DNA of 9,896 bases from Candidatus Parvarchaeota archaeon (GTDB lineage Archaea > Nanobdellota > Nanobdellia > CSSed11-243R1). Below are positions 1 through 5,806 of this stretch, one piece after another. The notes under the pieces are model-generated. The model was not told the origin of the DNA and made no database searches. It worked only from the letters and a program-made list of their open reading frames with translations. The DNA lies in contig PWUQ01000038.1 in assembly GCA_003563585.1 (NCBI GenBank), forward strand, positions 1 to 9,896, in the 5' to 3' direction. Position 1 is the stretch's first letter. Each line of letters opens with the position of its first letter. The translations under genes and the position numbers were made by a program.

Positions 1-107
1 AAATTTCAGAAGAAACAAAAAAAGAAATTGAAGAAGCAAGAAAAGAAATCGCAAGAGGAGAATTCGTGACTTTATCTGAAGTTAAAAAGAATTATTCAAT
101 TAACTAA
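1..107 (+). CDS. 3' end of a gene with an antitoxin-like C-terminal tail (partial)
   Basis: This open frame enters from the left edge (first full codon at 3) and ends at TAA 105-107. The visible 34 residues are a charged Glu/Lys/Arg helix, then a GEFVTLSEVKK segment and a short end. A helix followed by 'G-x-[FV]-x-T-x-x-[ED]-[LV]-K' is common at the C-terminus of small type II antitoxins and related archaeal proteins, so I read it as antitoxin-like. That rests on pattern only. No toxin gene follows, because the next gene is on the opposite strand. A partner, if there is one, would lie upstream of the window. Confidence 0.45.
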   Translation, partial: ISEETKKEIEEARKEIARGEFVTLSEVKKNYSIN

Positions 108-109
108 TG

Positions 110-116
110 AAAAAAT
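110..116 (-). terminator. T-tract downstream of the SpoIIM-like gene
   Basis: Reading the minus strand past the stop codon at 131 gives a T-rich run (ATTTTTTC) within about 20 nt. Archaeal RNA polymerase terminates at such U-runs without needing a hairpin. Assigned from composition only. Confidence 0.3.
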
Positions 117-123
117 ATTTACA

Positions 124-140
124 AATAAGTTTAACTTATT
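124..140. repeat. 17-bp perfect palindrome over the SpoIIM-like stop codon
   Basis: The 8-nt arm AATAAGTT (124-131) is followed by a single T and its exact reverse complement AACTTATT (133-140). It spans the minus-strand stop codon. With a one-base centre it would make a poor RNA hairpin, so it is either a chance AT-rich palindrome or part of the 3'-end signal between the two convergent genes. Confidence 0.35.
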
Positions 141-1018
141 ACTCTTGGAGTTATTCCTACTTCAATTAACGCCGCTATAATTATCAAAAGTGCTGCAAGA
201 GCGATTAAATCAAGAGAATCTAAAATTATATCATAAAATTTAGGGTCTTTATAATCTGTTTTTATTACAGCTGCAGAGATTATACCTCCAGCAATAGCTC
301 CTAGAAAGTAAGCAGCTATCTCGGGAAGTCCATGAATCATATATCTAGCGATTCCGAAAGTTCCTGCATAAAAATAAGCCTGAACTCCTGAAAAACCAAT
401 CAATTCACCAAACGCAGCCAATTCTCTTTTTATGAAATTTCCCATGGCGACTGCAAGAATGCTTGCATTCCATGCAAGAACGAATATTGCTCCTGCGCCG
501 TATAAAAATGAAAATAAAACACAGAAAAGAAGAACTTTGAAATTGTTTATCATAATTATTCTTAAAGCACTTTCAGATGTAATCAATGCACCTGTTATTT
601 CAGGCATAGCAAAAAACCCTCCAGGCCCTACTATAGAGATTATTGTTTCAATTTGTTTTGAAAAGAATAAATTGACTGTTTCTGTTGGAAATGTTACATA
701 AATTGCTATGTAGCATATAAAAAATCCAAAGAACATATATGTGAATATCATAAAAACATCCAAATGTTCTTTTATTAATGGACGCTTCTTGGTTTCCTTT
801 AAATTATCTTTCTCCTCCTCTTGTTCTAATGTTAATACATCAATAAGTAAGGGAAGTGCTGCAAGTGTTGTCAAAAATATAACAGAAATGCTTGGGTCGT
901 CTGGAAATATAAAATAAGCCAGCACTAAAGCTATTGCTGCATAGATTATACCTAAGAAAAAACTTTTAATTGGTTTGTTCTTAACTCTCTTAGGACCCAC
1001 CAAACTTTGTAAAACCAT
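131..1018 (-). CDS. SpoIIM/DUF95-family integral membrane protein
   Basis: This 295-residue membrane protein belongs to the SpoIIM (stage II sporulation protein M, DUF95) family. Hydrophobic segments lie at about 19-39, 44-62, 87-108, 160-195, 232-252 and 268-288. Two family hallmarks are visible: the 'NNFKV' entry with a small-residue-rich helix ending 'GAGAIFVLAWNASILAVAMG' (about 158-193), and 'HGLPEIAAYFLGAIAGG' (about 229-245). A charged Glu/Lys linker at 65-85 separates the first two helices from the core. In Bacillus SpoIIM acts in septal peptidoglycan degradation during engulfment; archaea do not sporulate and the archaeal role is unknown. The start at 1018 fits the conserved soluble N-terminus and lies 28 nt from the shared TATA box, with no SD, suggesting a leaderless mRNA. 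Confidence 0.85.
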   Translation of the reverse strand: MVLQSLVGPKRVKNKPIKSFFLGIIYAAIALVLAYFIFPDDPSISVIFLTTLAALPLLIDVLTLEQEEEKDNLKETKKRPLIKEHLDVFMIFTYMFFGFFICYIAIYVTFPTETVNLFFSKQIETIISIVGPGGFFAMPEITGALITSESALRIIMINNFKVLLFCVLFSFLYGAGAIFVLAWNASILAVAMGNFIKRELAAFGELIGFSGVQAYFYAGTFGIARYMIHGLPEIAAYFLGAIAGGIISAAVIKTDYKDPKFYDIILDSLDLIALAALLIIIAALIEVGITPRVIS

Positions 1019-1032
1019 ATATTTTTACAAAA

Positions 1033-1060
1033 GGGAAGTAATTATATATATTACTAAATT
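1033..1060. promoter_or_regulatory. Shared divergent promoter with palindromic TATA box
   Basis: The 8-bp palindrome TATATATA at 1043-1050 is centred at 1046.5, exactly midway between the divergent start codons at 1018 (minus) and 1075 (plus). Each is 28.5 nt from the centre, the distance expected of TATA to transcription start in archaea. Purine/A-rich flanks that could serve as BRE elements are present on both sides: GGGAAGTAA for fen1, and AATTTAGTAA read on the minus strand. Neither gene has an SD, so both transcripts are probably leaderless. Confidence 0.6.
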
Positions 1061-1074
1061 TTTCAATATTTGTT

Positions 1075-2088
1075 ATGGGTTCAAATTTAAGAAAATTAAT
1101 CCTGGAAAAAGACATAGAAATACAGAAATTAAGAAATAGAAAAATAGGAATAGATGGATACAACTGGGCGCATCAATTTCTTTCAACTATAAGAACGAGA
1201 ACAGGAGAACTTTTGAAAGATAGTGAAGGAAGGGTAACATCTCACATATTAGGACTATTCAATAGAACAGTTAATCTCTTAAAAGAAGACATAAAACCCT
1301 GTTTTGTTTGGGACGGTAAACCTCCAGAATTCAAGTCCAGAACACTGGAAAAAAGAAAAAGAAGAAAAAAAGCAGCAAGAAAAAAATTTGAATCTGCCAA
1401 AACAGACGAAGAAAAACGAAAATACGCTCAACAACTCTCAAAACTTAACGAAGATATGGTTGACGATGCAGTTGTTCTTATCGAAGCAATGGGAATTCCT
1501 TGTGTAAAAGCCCCAAGCGAGGGAGAAGCACAAATTTCACACATGGTTAGAAAGGGAGATTTATGGGCTTGCGCTTCACAGGATTGGGATTCAATTTTGT
1601 TTGGGAGTCCTCTTCTAATAAGAAATTTATCCATCTCAGGAAAAAGAAAAGTTCCCGGAAAGAAAATATACGTTCCAGTAAATCCAAAACTAGTTGATTT
1701 GAAGGAGAACTTGAAAGAACTAGGAATAGACAGAAAACAACTTATAATTGCCGCAATGCTAATTGGAACGGATTATTGCAGAGGCATAAAAGGATACGGC
1801 CCCAAAAGAGCACTCGAGCTTATAAAAAAAGAAAAAACACTGGAAAACGTTTTGAAAGTTATAGATTGGAATTCAGAAACAAAACCGCAAAAAATACTGG
1901 ATTGGTTCATTAATCCAGAAAAAACAGAAAAATATCAATTGGAATGGAAAGACGTTGACGTGGAAAGAATTCTAAAAATACTCGTAGACAAGCACGAATT
2001 TTCACAAGACAGAATAGAAAATCAGCTTAAGTCAGTGCTAGGAGAAAGGGCAAATAAGAATCAAAAAGGACTATCGCAATACTTTTAA
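1075..2088 (+). CDS. fen: Flap endonuclease 1
   Basis: This is a structure-specific 5' nuclease that removes 5' flaps during Okazaki-fragment maturation and base-excision repair, acting with PCNA. At 337 residues it has standard archaeal FEN1 length. It begins with the conserved Met-Gly; the Gly2 amino group is known to sit near the active site. All metal ligands appear in order: D27 (GIDGYNW), D80 (VWDGKPP), E149 and E151 (APSEGEAQ), D170 and D172 (SQDWDS) and D233 (GTDYCRGIKG). The last is followed by the helix-hairpin-helix DNA-binding segment. The Lys/Arg-rich stretch at about 90-107 is the helical-arch region. The C-terminus QKGLSQYF (330-337) is a canonical PIP box. No SD precedes the ATG, and the upstream TATA box implies leaderless expression. 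Confidence 0.97.
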   Translation: MGSNLRKLILEKDIEIQKLRNRKIGIDGYNWAHQFLSTIRTRTGELLKDSEGRVTSHILGLFNRTVNLLKEDIKPCFVWDGKPPEFKSRTLEKRKRRKKAARKKFESAKTDEEKRKYAQQLSKLNEDMVDDAVVLIEAMGIPCVKAPSEGEAQISHMVRKGDLWACASQDWDSILFGSPLLIRNLSISGKRKVPGKKIYVPVNPKLVDLKENLKELGIDRKQLIIAAMLIGTDYCRGIKGYGPKRALELIKKEKTLENVLKVIDWNSETKPQKILDWFINPEKTEKYQLEWKDVDVERILKILVDKHEFSQDRIENQLKSVLGERANKNQKGLSQYF

Positions 2089-2090
2089 AA
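2083..2090 (+). promoter_or_regulatory. Candidate TATA box for the MscS-like gene
   Basis: TTTTAAAA overlaps the fen1 stop codon and is centred about 26.5 nt upstream of the ATG at 2113. The same spacing is seen at the other leaderless promoters in this window. There is no SD before that ATG, so this gene probably has its own promoter rather than relying only on fen1 read-through. Confidence 0.4.
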
Positions 2091-2112
2091 CAGAAAATCA
2101 ATATCTTTCTTT

Positions 2113-2940
2113 ATGAGCAATCAAACATTGGTTGAGAGTTTTGGAGGATTTTTTACAATATCTGATTGGGCTATGGCATATCTTCCTCAACTGATTTTGG
2201 CCACAATACTTTTACTTGTAGGTTTTGTAGTTGGAAAAATATTACGATATGGAGTAATAAAACTGGGAGAAATAACTGGATTCGACAAAATGTCATCCAG
2301 CACAAATAAAGTTCTTAGAAAATTTGGCTACAAAAAATCCACACTTGAATTCGTAGGAGGATTCATAATGTGGGTAGTATTTCTGCTTTTTGTAGGTGCA
2401 GCAATTCAGTATGTATTTGGAGAACAGATACTTACTCAAACACTCACATCAATTGCAATATTTTTCCCTAAAGTTATTATTGCAGTAGTTGTAATCATAT
2501 TAGGACTTATATTAGGAGATGTTTTTGGTAATATTGCAAAAGGACTTACCGAAAATCTTTTCCCAAAATTAAAGGACAGAAATGTCATATCCTTTTTTTC
2601 AGGAGGCATAACAAAATCACTAATTTTTCTTATAAGCATTATCATAGCATTAGACGTTTTTGGCATATATGTTGAAGTTTTTACAATGGGATTTGCTATA
2701 ATACTTCTTTCAATCTCACTTGTAATAATTGTTGGAAGCAAGGATTTGCTTTTGAATGCATTTGCTGGAATGTACATACAATCTTCTGGAAATATTAGAA
2801 AAGGCATGGAAATAGAATTCGACAACAACAAAGGAAAAATAAAGGATATAGGAATGATTCATACAAAAATTGAAATGAAAAAAGAGGAAGTGCAGATTCC
2901 AAATCATCTTTTCATGAAGAAAGTTTGCAAGGTAAGGTGA
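2113..2940 (+). CDS. Small-conductance mechanosensitive (MscS-like) channel protein
   Basis: This 275-residue membrane protein has hydrophobic helices at about 24-44, 79-100, 115-137, 166-186 and 190-207. The first region resembles the conserved TM-helix modules often found before MscS domains. The last helix leads into 'GSKDLLLNAFAGMYIQ' (208-223), matching the MscS pore-helix exit, then a short beta domain with G-x-x-I and a final 'QIPNHLF' (261-267) equivalent to the MscS VPN motif. Such channels open under membrane tension to release small solutes. The large C-terminal alpha/beta cage of E. coli MscS is missing; the protein ends just after the beta domain. Its stop codon lies inside the SD of the next gene, so it is translationally linked to the RimB/RimK genes. 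Confidence 0.8.
   Translation: MSNQTLVESFGGFFTISDWAMAYLPQLILATILLLVGFVVGKILRYGVIKLGEITGFDKMSSSTNKVLRKFGYKKSTLEFVGGFIMWVVFLLFVGAAIQYVFGEQILTQTLTSIAIFFPKVIIAVVVIILGLILGDVFGNIAKGLTENLFPKLKDRNVISFFSGGITKSLIFLISIIIALDVFGIYVEVFTMGFAIILLSISLVIIVGSKDLLLNAFAGMYIQSSGNIRKGMEIEFDNNKGKIKDIGMIHTKIEMKKEEVQIPNHLFMKKVCKVR
2935..2940 (+). promoter_or_regulatory. SD of the RimB-like gene, containing the upstream stop codon
   Basis: AGGTGA followed by T matches the centre of the archaeal SD (GGAGGTGATC) and lies 5 nt before TTG 2946. Its TGA is also the stop codon of the MscS-like gene. This decides the start at TTG 2946 over the upstream TTG 2925 or GTG 2937. Confidence 0.55.
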
Positions 2941-2945
2941 TTCTT

Positions 2946-3311
2946 TTGAAGAAAAAAGTAGTTGGTTTAATAGAACCAGTAAAGATAATAGGAAAAAAAG
3001 AAATAAAGGCAAATGCAAAATTTGACACAGGAGCTGCAAGAAGTTGTATAGATGAAAAACTTGCAGAAAAGGTTAAACTCGGCCCAGTAATTAAATTTGT
3101 AAGGGTAAAATCCGCAACGCTTGGAAAAATAAAATATGTAAGACGTCCTGTTTACAGAGCCAAAATAGAAATAGCGAACAAAAAAATTCCAGTAGAACTT
3201 AGCATCGCAAACAGAAAAAATCTAAAATATGATGTTCTGATTGGGAGAGACGTAATAAAATCTAATTTTATAGTGGATGTAGAACATAAAAATAAGACTG
3301 TAGAAAAGTGA
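2946..3311 (+). CDS. RimB-like retropepsin-fold protein (PF05618, 'ATP-dependent zinc protease' / RimK-LysX-associated)
   Basis: This 121-residue soluble protein has a retropepsin-like fold. The key signature is FDTGAARSCID (26-36), the aspartic-protease 'D-T/S-G-A' loop with candidate catalytic D27. The second hallmark is 'VLIGRDVI' (97-104), equivalent to the retropepsin 'I-[IL]-G-R-D' motif. The family is small and would act as a dimer. It is often encoded beside RimK-type amino-acid ligases, where the protein (RimB in E. coli) is linked to processing of RimK-added glutamate tails. Two such ligases follow directly here. The TTG start is chosen because a strong SD lies 5 nt upstream; ORF extensions to GTG 2937 or TTG 2925 would overlap the preceding gene. 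No metal-binding motif supports the 'zinc protease' name. Confidence 0.8.
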   Translation: MKKKVVGLIEPVKIIGKKEIKANAKFDTGAARSCIDEKLAEKVKLGPVIKFVRVKSATLGKIKYVRRPVYRAKIEIANKKIPVELSIANRKNLKYDVLIGRDVIKSNFIVDVEHKNKTVEK

Positions 3312-3312
3312 T
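3307..3312 (+). promoter_or_regulatory. SD of the first RimK-like gene, containing the rimB-like stop
   Basis: AGTGAT lies 4 nt before ATG 3317 and matches the GGTGAT part of the SD. Its TGA (3309-3311) is the stop codon of the preceding gene. It favours ATG 3317 over the in-frame GTG at 3308. Confidence 0.5.
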
Positions 3313-3316
3313 TTCA

Positions 3317-4192
3317 ATGGTAAAATTATTGGTGCTTGCGCCAAGAAAAAAATCAATATCGACGAACATGCTGATATATGAAGCAAAAAAAATGTTCAAA
3401 AGCGTAGACTTTGTTCCAGTCAAAGAAGTCTCTCTCGAAGTCGGGGAAAAATATGGGGTTTTACACGGAGACAATTCTCTTTTGGATTATGATTATGTTT
3501 TACCAAGAATAGATTCCCACAGAGCAGGATTTGGTTATCATGTTATAAAGATGTTAGACTATTTTAAAATAAAGAAACCTTATCCTGCAGAGAGCATACT
3601 AATCGCTCATAATAAATTCGCAACAATATTCGAGATAAAAAAACAAGGAGTTCCAGTTCCGAAAACGATATACACACAATCTCAAAAAACCGCAAAAGAA
3701 ATTTTAGACATGATGGAATTCCCGATTGTCATAAAGCTTGTAGACTCTTTTGGGGGAAAAGGTGTTCTTTTTGTTGAAGGTGAAACGGCAGCAAAAAGCG
3801 TTTTTAAAACATTGGACATTTTAAATCAACATCTTCTTATAGAGGATTACATAGAAAACCCAGGAGAAGATGTCAGAGGCATAGTTGCTGGAGATGAGGT
3901 TGTAGCAAGTTTCAAGAGAGTTGCCGCAAAAGGTGAAAAGCGCTCAAACGCGTTACTCGGAGGTAAGCCCACATCATATTATCTTACTGAAGAAGAGAAA
4001 GAAATATGCATCAAGGCAGCAGAGGCAATAAAATCTAAAATATGCGCCGTGGATATAATACAAAGTAAGGAAGGCCCAAAAGTGATTGAAGTAAATTTAA
4101 ATCCTGGACTCAAATCCATCTCAAAAACTAAGACTGGAAAGGATGCCGCAAAAAAAATAATAAGATTTTGTCACAATCAAACCAAGAGGTAA
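3317..4192 (+). CDS. RimK-like ATP-grasp amino-acid ligase
   Basis: This is a 291-residue ATP-grasp protein of the RimK/LysX type, which ligates an amino acid (often glutamate) to a carboxylate through an acyl-phosphate. An N-terminal pre-ATP-grasp domain (about 1-100) carries 'LPRIDSHRAGFG'. The catalytic core keeps the ATP-binding lysine K140 (PIVIKLVDSFGGKGV), an intact glycine-rich loop (GGKG, 146-149), E176-D177, R187 in 'GEDVRGIV', R201, and N211 in 'RSNALLGG'. The magnesium ligands are D246, E258 and N260 (VIEVNLNPG). All expected catalytic positions are present, so the enzyme is probably active. The substrate is unknown: candidates are a peptide or protein C-terminus, or a cofactor. 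Its place after a RimB-like gene suggests add-and-trim chemistry on one target. Start at ATG 3317 rather than GTG 3308. Confidence 0.88.
   Translation: MVKLLVLAPRKKSISTNMLIYEAKKMFKSVDFVPVKEVSLEVGEKYGVLHGDNSLLDYDYVLPRIDSHRAGFGYHVIKMLDYFKIKKPYPAESILIAHNKFATIFEIKKQGVPVPKTIYTQSQKTAKEILDMMEFPIVIKLVDSFGGKGVLFVEGETAAKSVFKTLDILNQHLLIEDYIENPGEDVRGIVAGDEVVASFKRVAAKGEKRSNALLGGKPTSYYLTEEEKEICIKAAEAIKSKICAVDIIQSKEGPKVIEVNLNPGLKSISKTKTGKDAAKKIIRFCHNQTKR
4186..4190 (+). promoter_or_regulatory. SD of the second ATP-grasp gene
   Basis: GAGGT lies 4 nt before ATG 4195 and runs into the TAA stop (4190-4192) of the preceding gene. It selects ATG 4195 over the in-frame upstream ATG at 4168, which would overlap the first ligase. 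Confidence 0.55.
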
Positions 4193-4194
4193 AA

Positions 4195-5088
4195 ATGAAA
4201 ATTTGCATAATAGGTTCCAATAAAAGAATAGAAACAGACAATCTTCTAATTCAAACCGCCGAAAAATTTGGAGAAATCATATATATACCCATAGAAGATA
4301 TTTCGCTTTTAATAGACAATGGAATAAACTTTACATACGAATACAAAAACATAACCGAAAATGATGTGATATTGTTTAGAATTCCAAAATCAAAGTACTC
4401 ATTAGCGGGCATGATAATAGAAGCGCTTCCCGAAACAACAACACTTCTCAATTCCCCAAGATGTTTTTACACTTGTTGCTCCAAAATCCCTTTTTATGAG
4501 AAACTTTCTCGTTCAGGCATAAACGTCCCAAAATCAATATTCGCTGATAACCCTCAAGCAGCAATTTCTGACTTAAAATTTCTTAGGTTTCCTGTCATGA
4601 TAAAAGTTCCAACAGGAAAGGAGAAAGTAATGCTTGCAAATTCAGAACAGGAAGTTCGTTCGATGGTAGACGCACTTCAAGTTTTAAAACAACCTATGCT
4701 TTTGGAGGAATATTATCCTGATGCAAAAGTCATAAGTGTTCTCGTTCTTGATGGAGAAGCTATAGCAGCAATTGAGAGAACACCTTCCAGCATAAATTAT
4801 ATAGGAGGAGAAATAAAAAAATCAAAGATAAACAGAAAAATAATCAATACTTCTCTTGATATTGCCGCTGTATTAAATACAGAATATGCTCAAGTGGACA
4901 TTTTGAATACTGCAGAACCGACAGTTATAGATGTTAATTTGTGTCCCGACATATTGAAATTTTCTGATGTACACGGGATAAATTTATCTGAAAACCTATT
5001 TTCAGTCGCAAGTAAAAAATTCGATTCAAATCAACATATTCCAGAATTAGCTGAAAAAATAAAAAAAGTTTTTAATGATGTTTTTTAA
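4195..5088 (+). CDS. Second, divergent RimK-like ATP-grasp protein, possibly degenerate
   Basis: This 297-residue protein has the same domain order as the gene before it and is presumably an ancient tandem duplicate. Matching landmarks are 'LFRIPKSKYSLAG' (60-72), 'GINVPKS' (108-114), 'FPVMIKVPTGKEKV' (132-145) with the ATP lysine K137, 'LLEEYY' (169-174), 'YAQVDIL' (231-237) and 'VIDVNLCPDI' (244-253). Several catalytic positions differ from the intact paralogue: the glycine-rich loop is replaced by PTGKEK, the arginine of the DVRG motif is isoleucine or valine, and the second magnesium ligand is D247 instead of Glu. D235, N249 and R195 remain. It may be a slow or altered ligase, a non-catalytic partner of the first ligase, or an enzyme for another substrate. 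Cysteines at 90, 94, 95 and 250 are absent from the paralogue. Its stop overlaps pcm by 4 nt. Confidence 0.75.
   Translation: MKICIIGSNKRIETDNLLIQTAEKFGEIIYIPIEDISLLIDNGINFTYEYKNITENDVILFRIPKSKYSLAGMIIEALPETTTLLNSPRCFYTCCSKIPFYEKLSRSGINVPKSIFADNPQAAISDLKFLRFPVMIKVPTGKEKVMLANSEQEVRSMVDALQVLKQPMLLEEYYPDAKVISVLVLDGEAIAAIERTPSSINYIGGEIKKSKINRKIINTSLDIAAVLNTEYAQVDILNTAEPTVIDVNLCPDILKFSDVHGINLSENLFSVASKKFDSNQHIPELAEKIKKVFNDVF
5054..5068 (-). terminator. T-tract downstream of pcm
   Basis: On the minus strand, 17-31 nt beyond the pcm stop, there is a run of about 14 T/A bases that is nearly all T (plus strand AAAAAATAAAAAAAG). It lies inside the convergent ATP-grasp gene and fits an archaeal U-run terminator. 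Confidence 0.35.
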
Positions 5089-5097
5089 TTATTTTTA
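5081..5097 (+). terminator. T-tract at the end of the RimK operon
   Basis: TTTTTTAATTATTTTTA spans the ATP-grasp stop codon and the first bases beyond it. It would produce U-runs on the plus-strand transcript within the 3' end of the convergent pcm gene. Confidence 0.35.
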
Positions 5098-5723
5098 AAA
5101 CCATGCTTTCCAATTAAAGGAACAAAAGCAAAGGACCCCAAATCAATTTCTTCAAAACCTTCCTTTTTGTTTATAATAAGTTTCATCCTTTGTGTGTATG
5201 TATTTTTTCCAACAGGAAGTATTAATCTTCCGTTGACATTTAGCTGCTTCTTTAAAACTTCTGGCACTTTGGGAGCTCCAGCAGTTACGATTATGCAATC
5301 AAAAGGAGCTTTTTCTTCTAATCCCTTAGAACCATCTCCATGTATAATTTCTACATTAGTATATTCTTTTAAATTGTTTTCAGCAAATTTTGCAAGTTCT
5401 TCTATTCTTTCGATAGTGTAAACTTTTCCAGGTTTTACTATTTCAGCAAGAATCGCGGCTTGATAACCACTTCCCGCTCCAATTTCCAAAACATTGTCTC
5501 CCTTAGATGGGCGAATCGCCTCAGTCATTAAAGCTACGGTTGTGGGTTGAGAAATTGTCTGTTCAGCGAGTATTGGAAGAGGTCTGTCGATATAAGCAAG
5601 TTCCTTATGTTCATCAACACAAAAATCTTTCCTGTCAACATTTTCAAAAGCCTTTATTATAGATTCGGTTCTTAATACTCCTCTCGCAATTAGTTTACTA
5701 ACCATTTTTTTGTTTTCTTCCAT
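5085..5723 (-). CDS. pcm: Protein-L-isoaspartate O-methyltransferase
   Basis: This 212-residue cytosolic methyltransferase transfers a methyl group from S-adenosylmethionine to isoaspartyl residues in aged proteins, starting their repair to aspartate. The PCMT-specific substrate motif TISQPTTVALM is at 56-66. The SAM-binding motif I is 'VLEIGAGSGYQAA' (78-90), and the post-I acidic residue is E105 in 'VYTIERI'. 'HGDGSKG' (128-134) with D130 is the adenine-contacting region, followed by 'FDCIIVTAGAP' (141-151) and 'LNVNGRLILPVG' (161-172), all typical of the family. Length is normal. ATG 5723 is preferred to the immediately preceding in-frame TTG 5726. The gene diverges from mnmA and converges with the ATP-grasp gene, overlapping it by four bases. 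Confidence 0.95.
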   Translation of the reverse strand: MEENKKMVSKLIARGVLRTESIIKAFENVDRKDFCVDEHKELAYIDRPLPILAEQTISQPTTVALMTEAIRPSKGDNVLEIGAGSGYQAAILAEIVKPGKVYTIERIEELAKFAENNLKEYTNVEIIHGDGSKGLEEKAPFDCIIVTAGAPKVPEVLKKQLNVNGRLILPVGKNTYTQRMKLIINKKEGFEEIDLGSFAFVPLIGKHGFKNN

Positions 5724-5744
5724 CAATTATTCAATAATTTTGCC

Positions 5745-5752
5745 AATTAAAT
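5745..5752 (-). promoter_or_regulatory. Weak TATA-like element for pcm
   Basis: On the minus strand, AATTTAATT preceded by an A-rich stretch is centred about 26 nt upstream of ATG 5723, the spacing of a leaderless archaeal promoter. The match is weak in this AT-rich spacer. Confidence 0.3.
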
Positions 5753-5775
5753 TTTTTTTGAATACAAATCAAAAA

Positions 5776-5785
5776 ATATGTAAAT
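5776..5785 (+). promoter_or_regulatory. TATA-like element for the mnmA operon
   Basis: ATATGTAAAT, preceded by an A-rich BRE-like stretch (CAAAAA), is centred about 26.5 nt upstream of ATG 5807. There is no SD before that ATG, so a leaderless transcript covering mnmA, the HD gene and the DUF357 gene is likely. Confidence 0.45.
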
Positions 5786-5806
5786 AGGAATTAACAAGTA
5801 TTTTTT

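Noticed and set aside
2436..2831. Minus-strand open frame of 131 codons inside the MscS-like gene, and similar antisense frames elsewhere.
   Set aside because: They are shadows of well-supported genes on the other strand, with no recognisable domain or start signal.
3317..5088. LysX/ArgX lysine-arginine biosynthesis ligases.
   Set aside because: No LysW-like carrier and no other genes of that pathway are present, and the neighbours point to a RimK/RimB-type arrangement. The substrate is left open.
5724..5806. Small RNA or riboswitch in the pcm-mnmA spacer.
   Set aside because: The 83-bp spacer is AT-rich with no stable stem-loop visible and is accounted for by two TATA-like elements of leaderless promoters.
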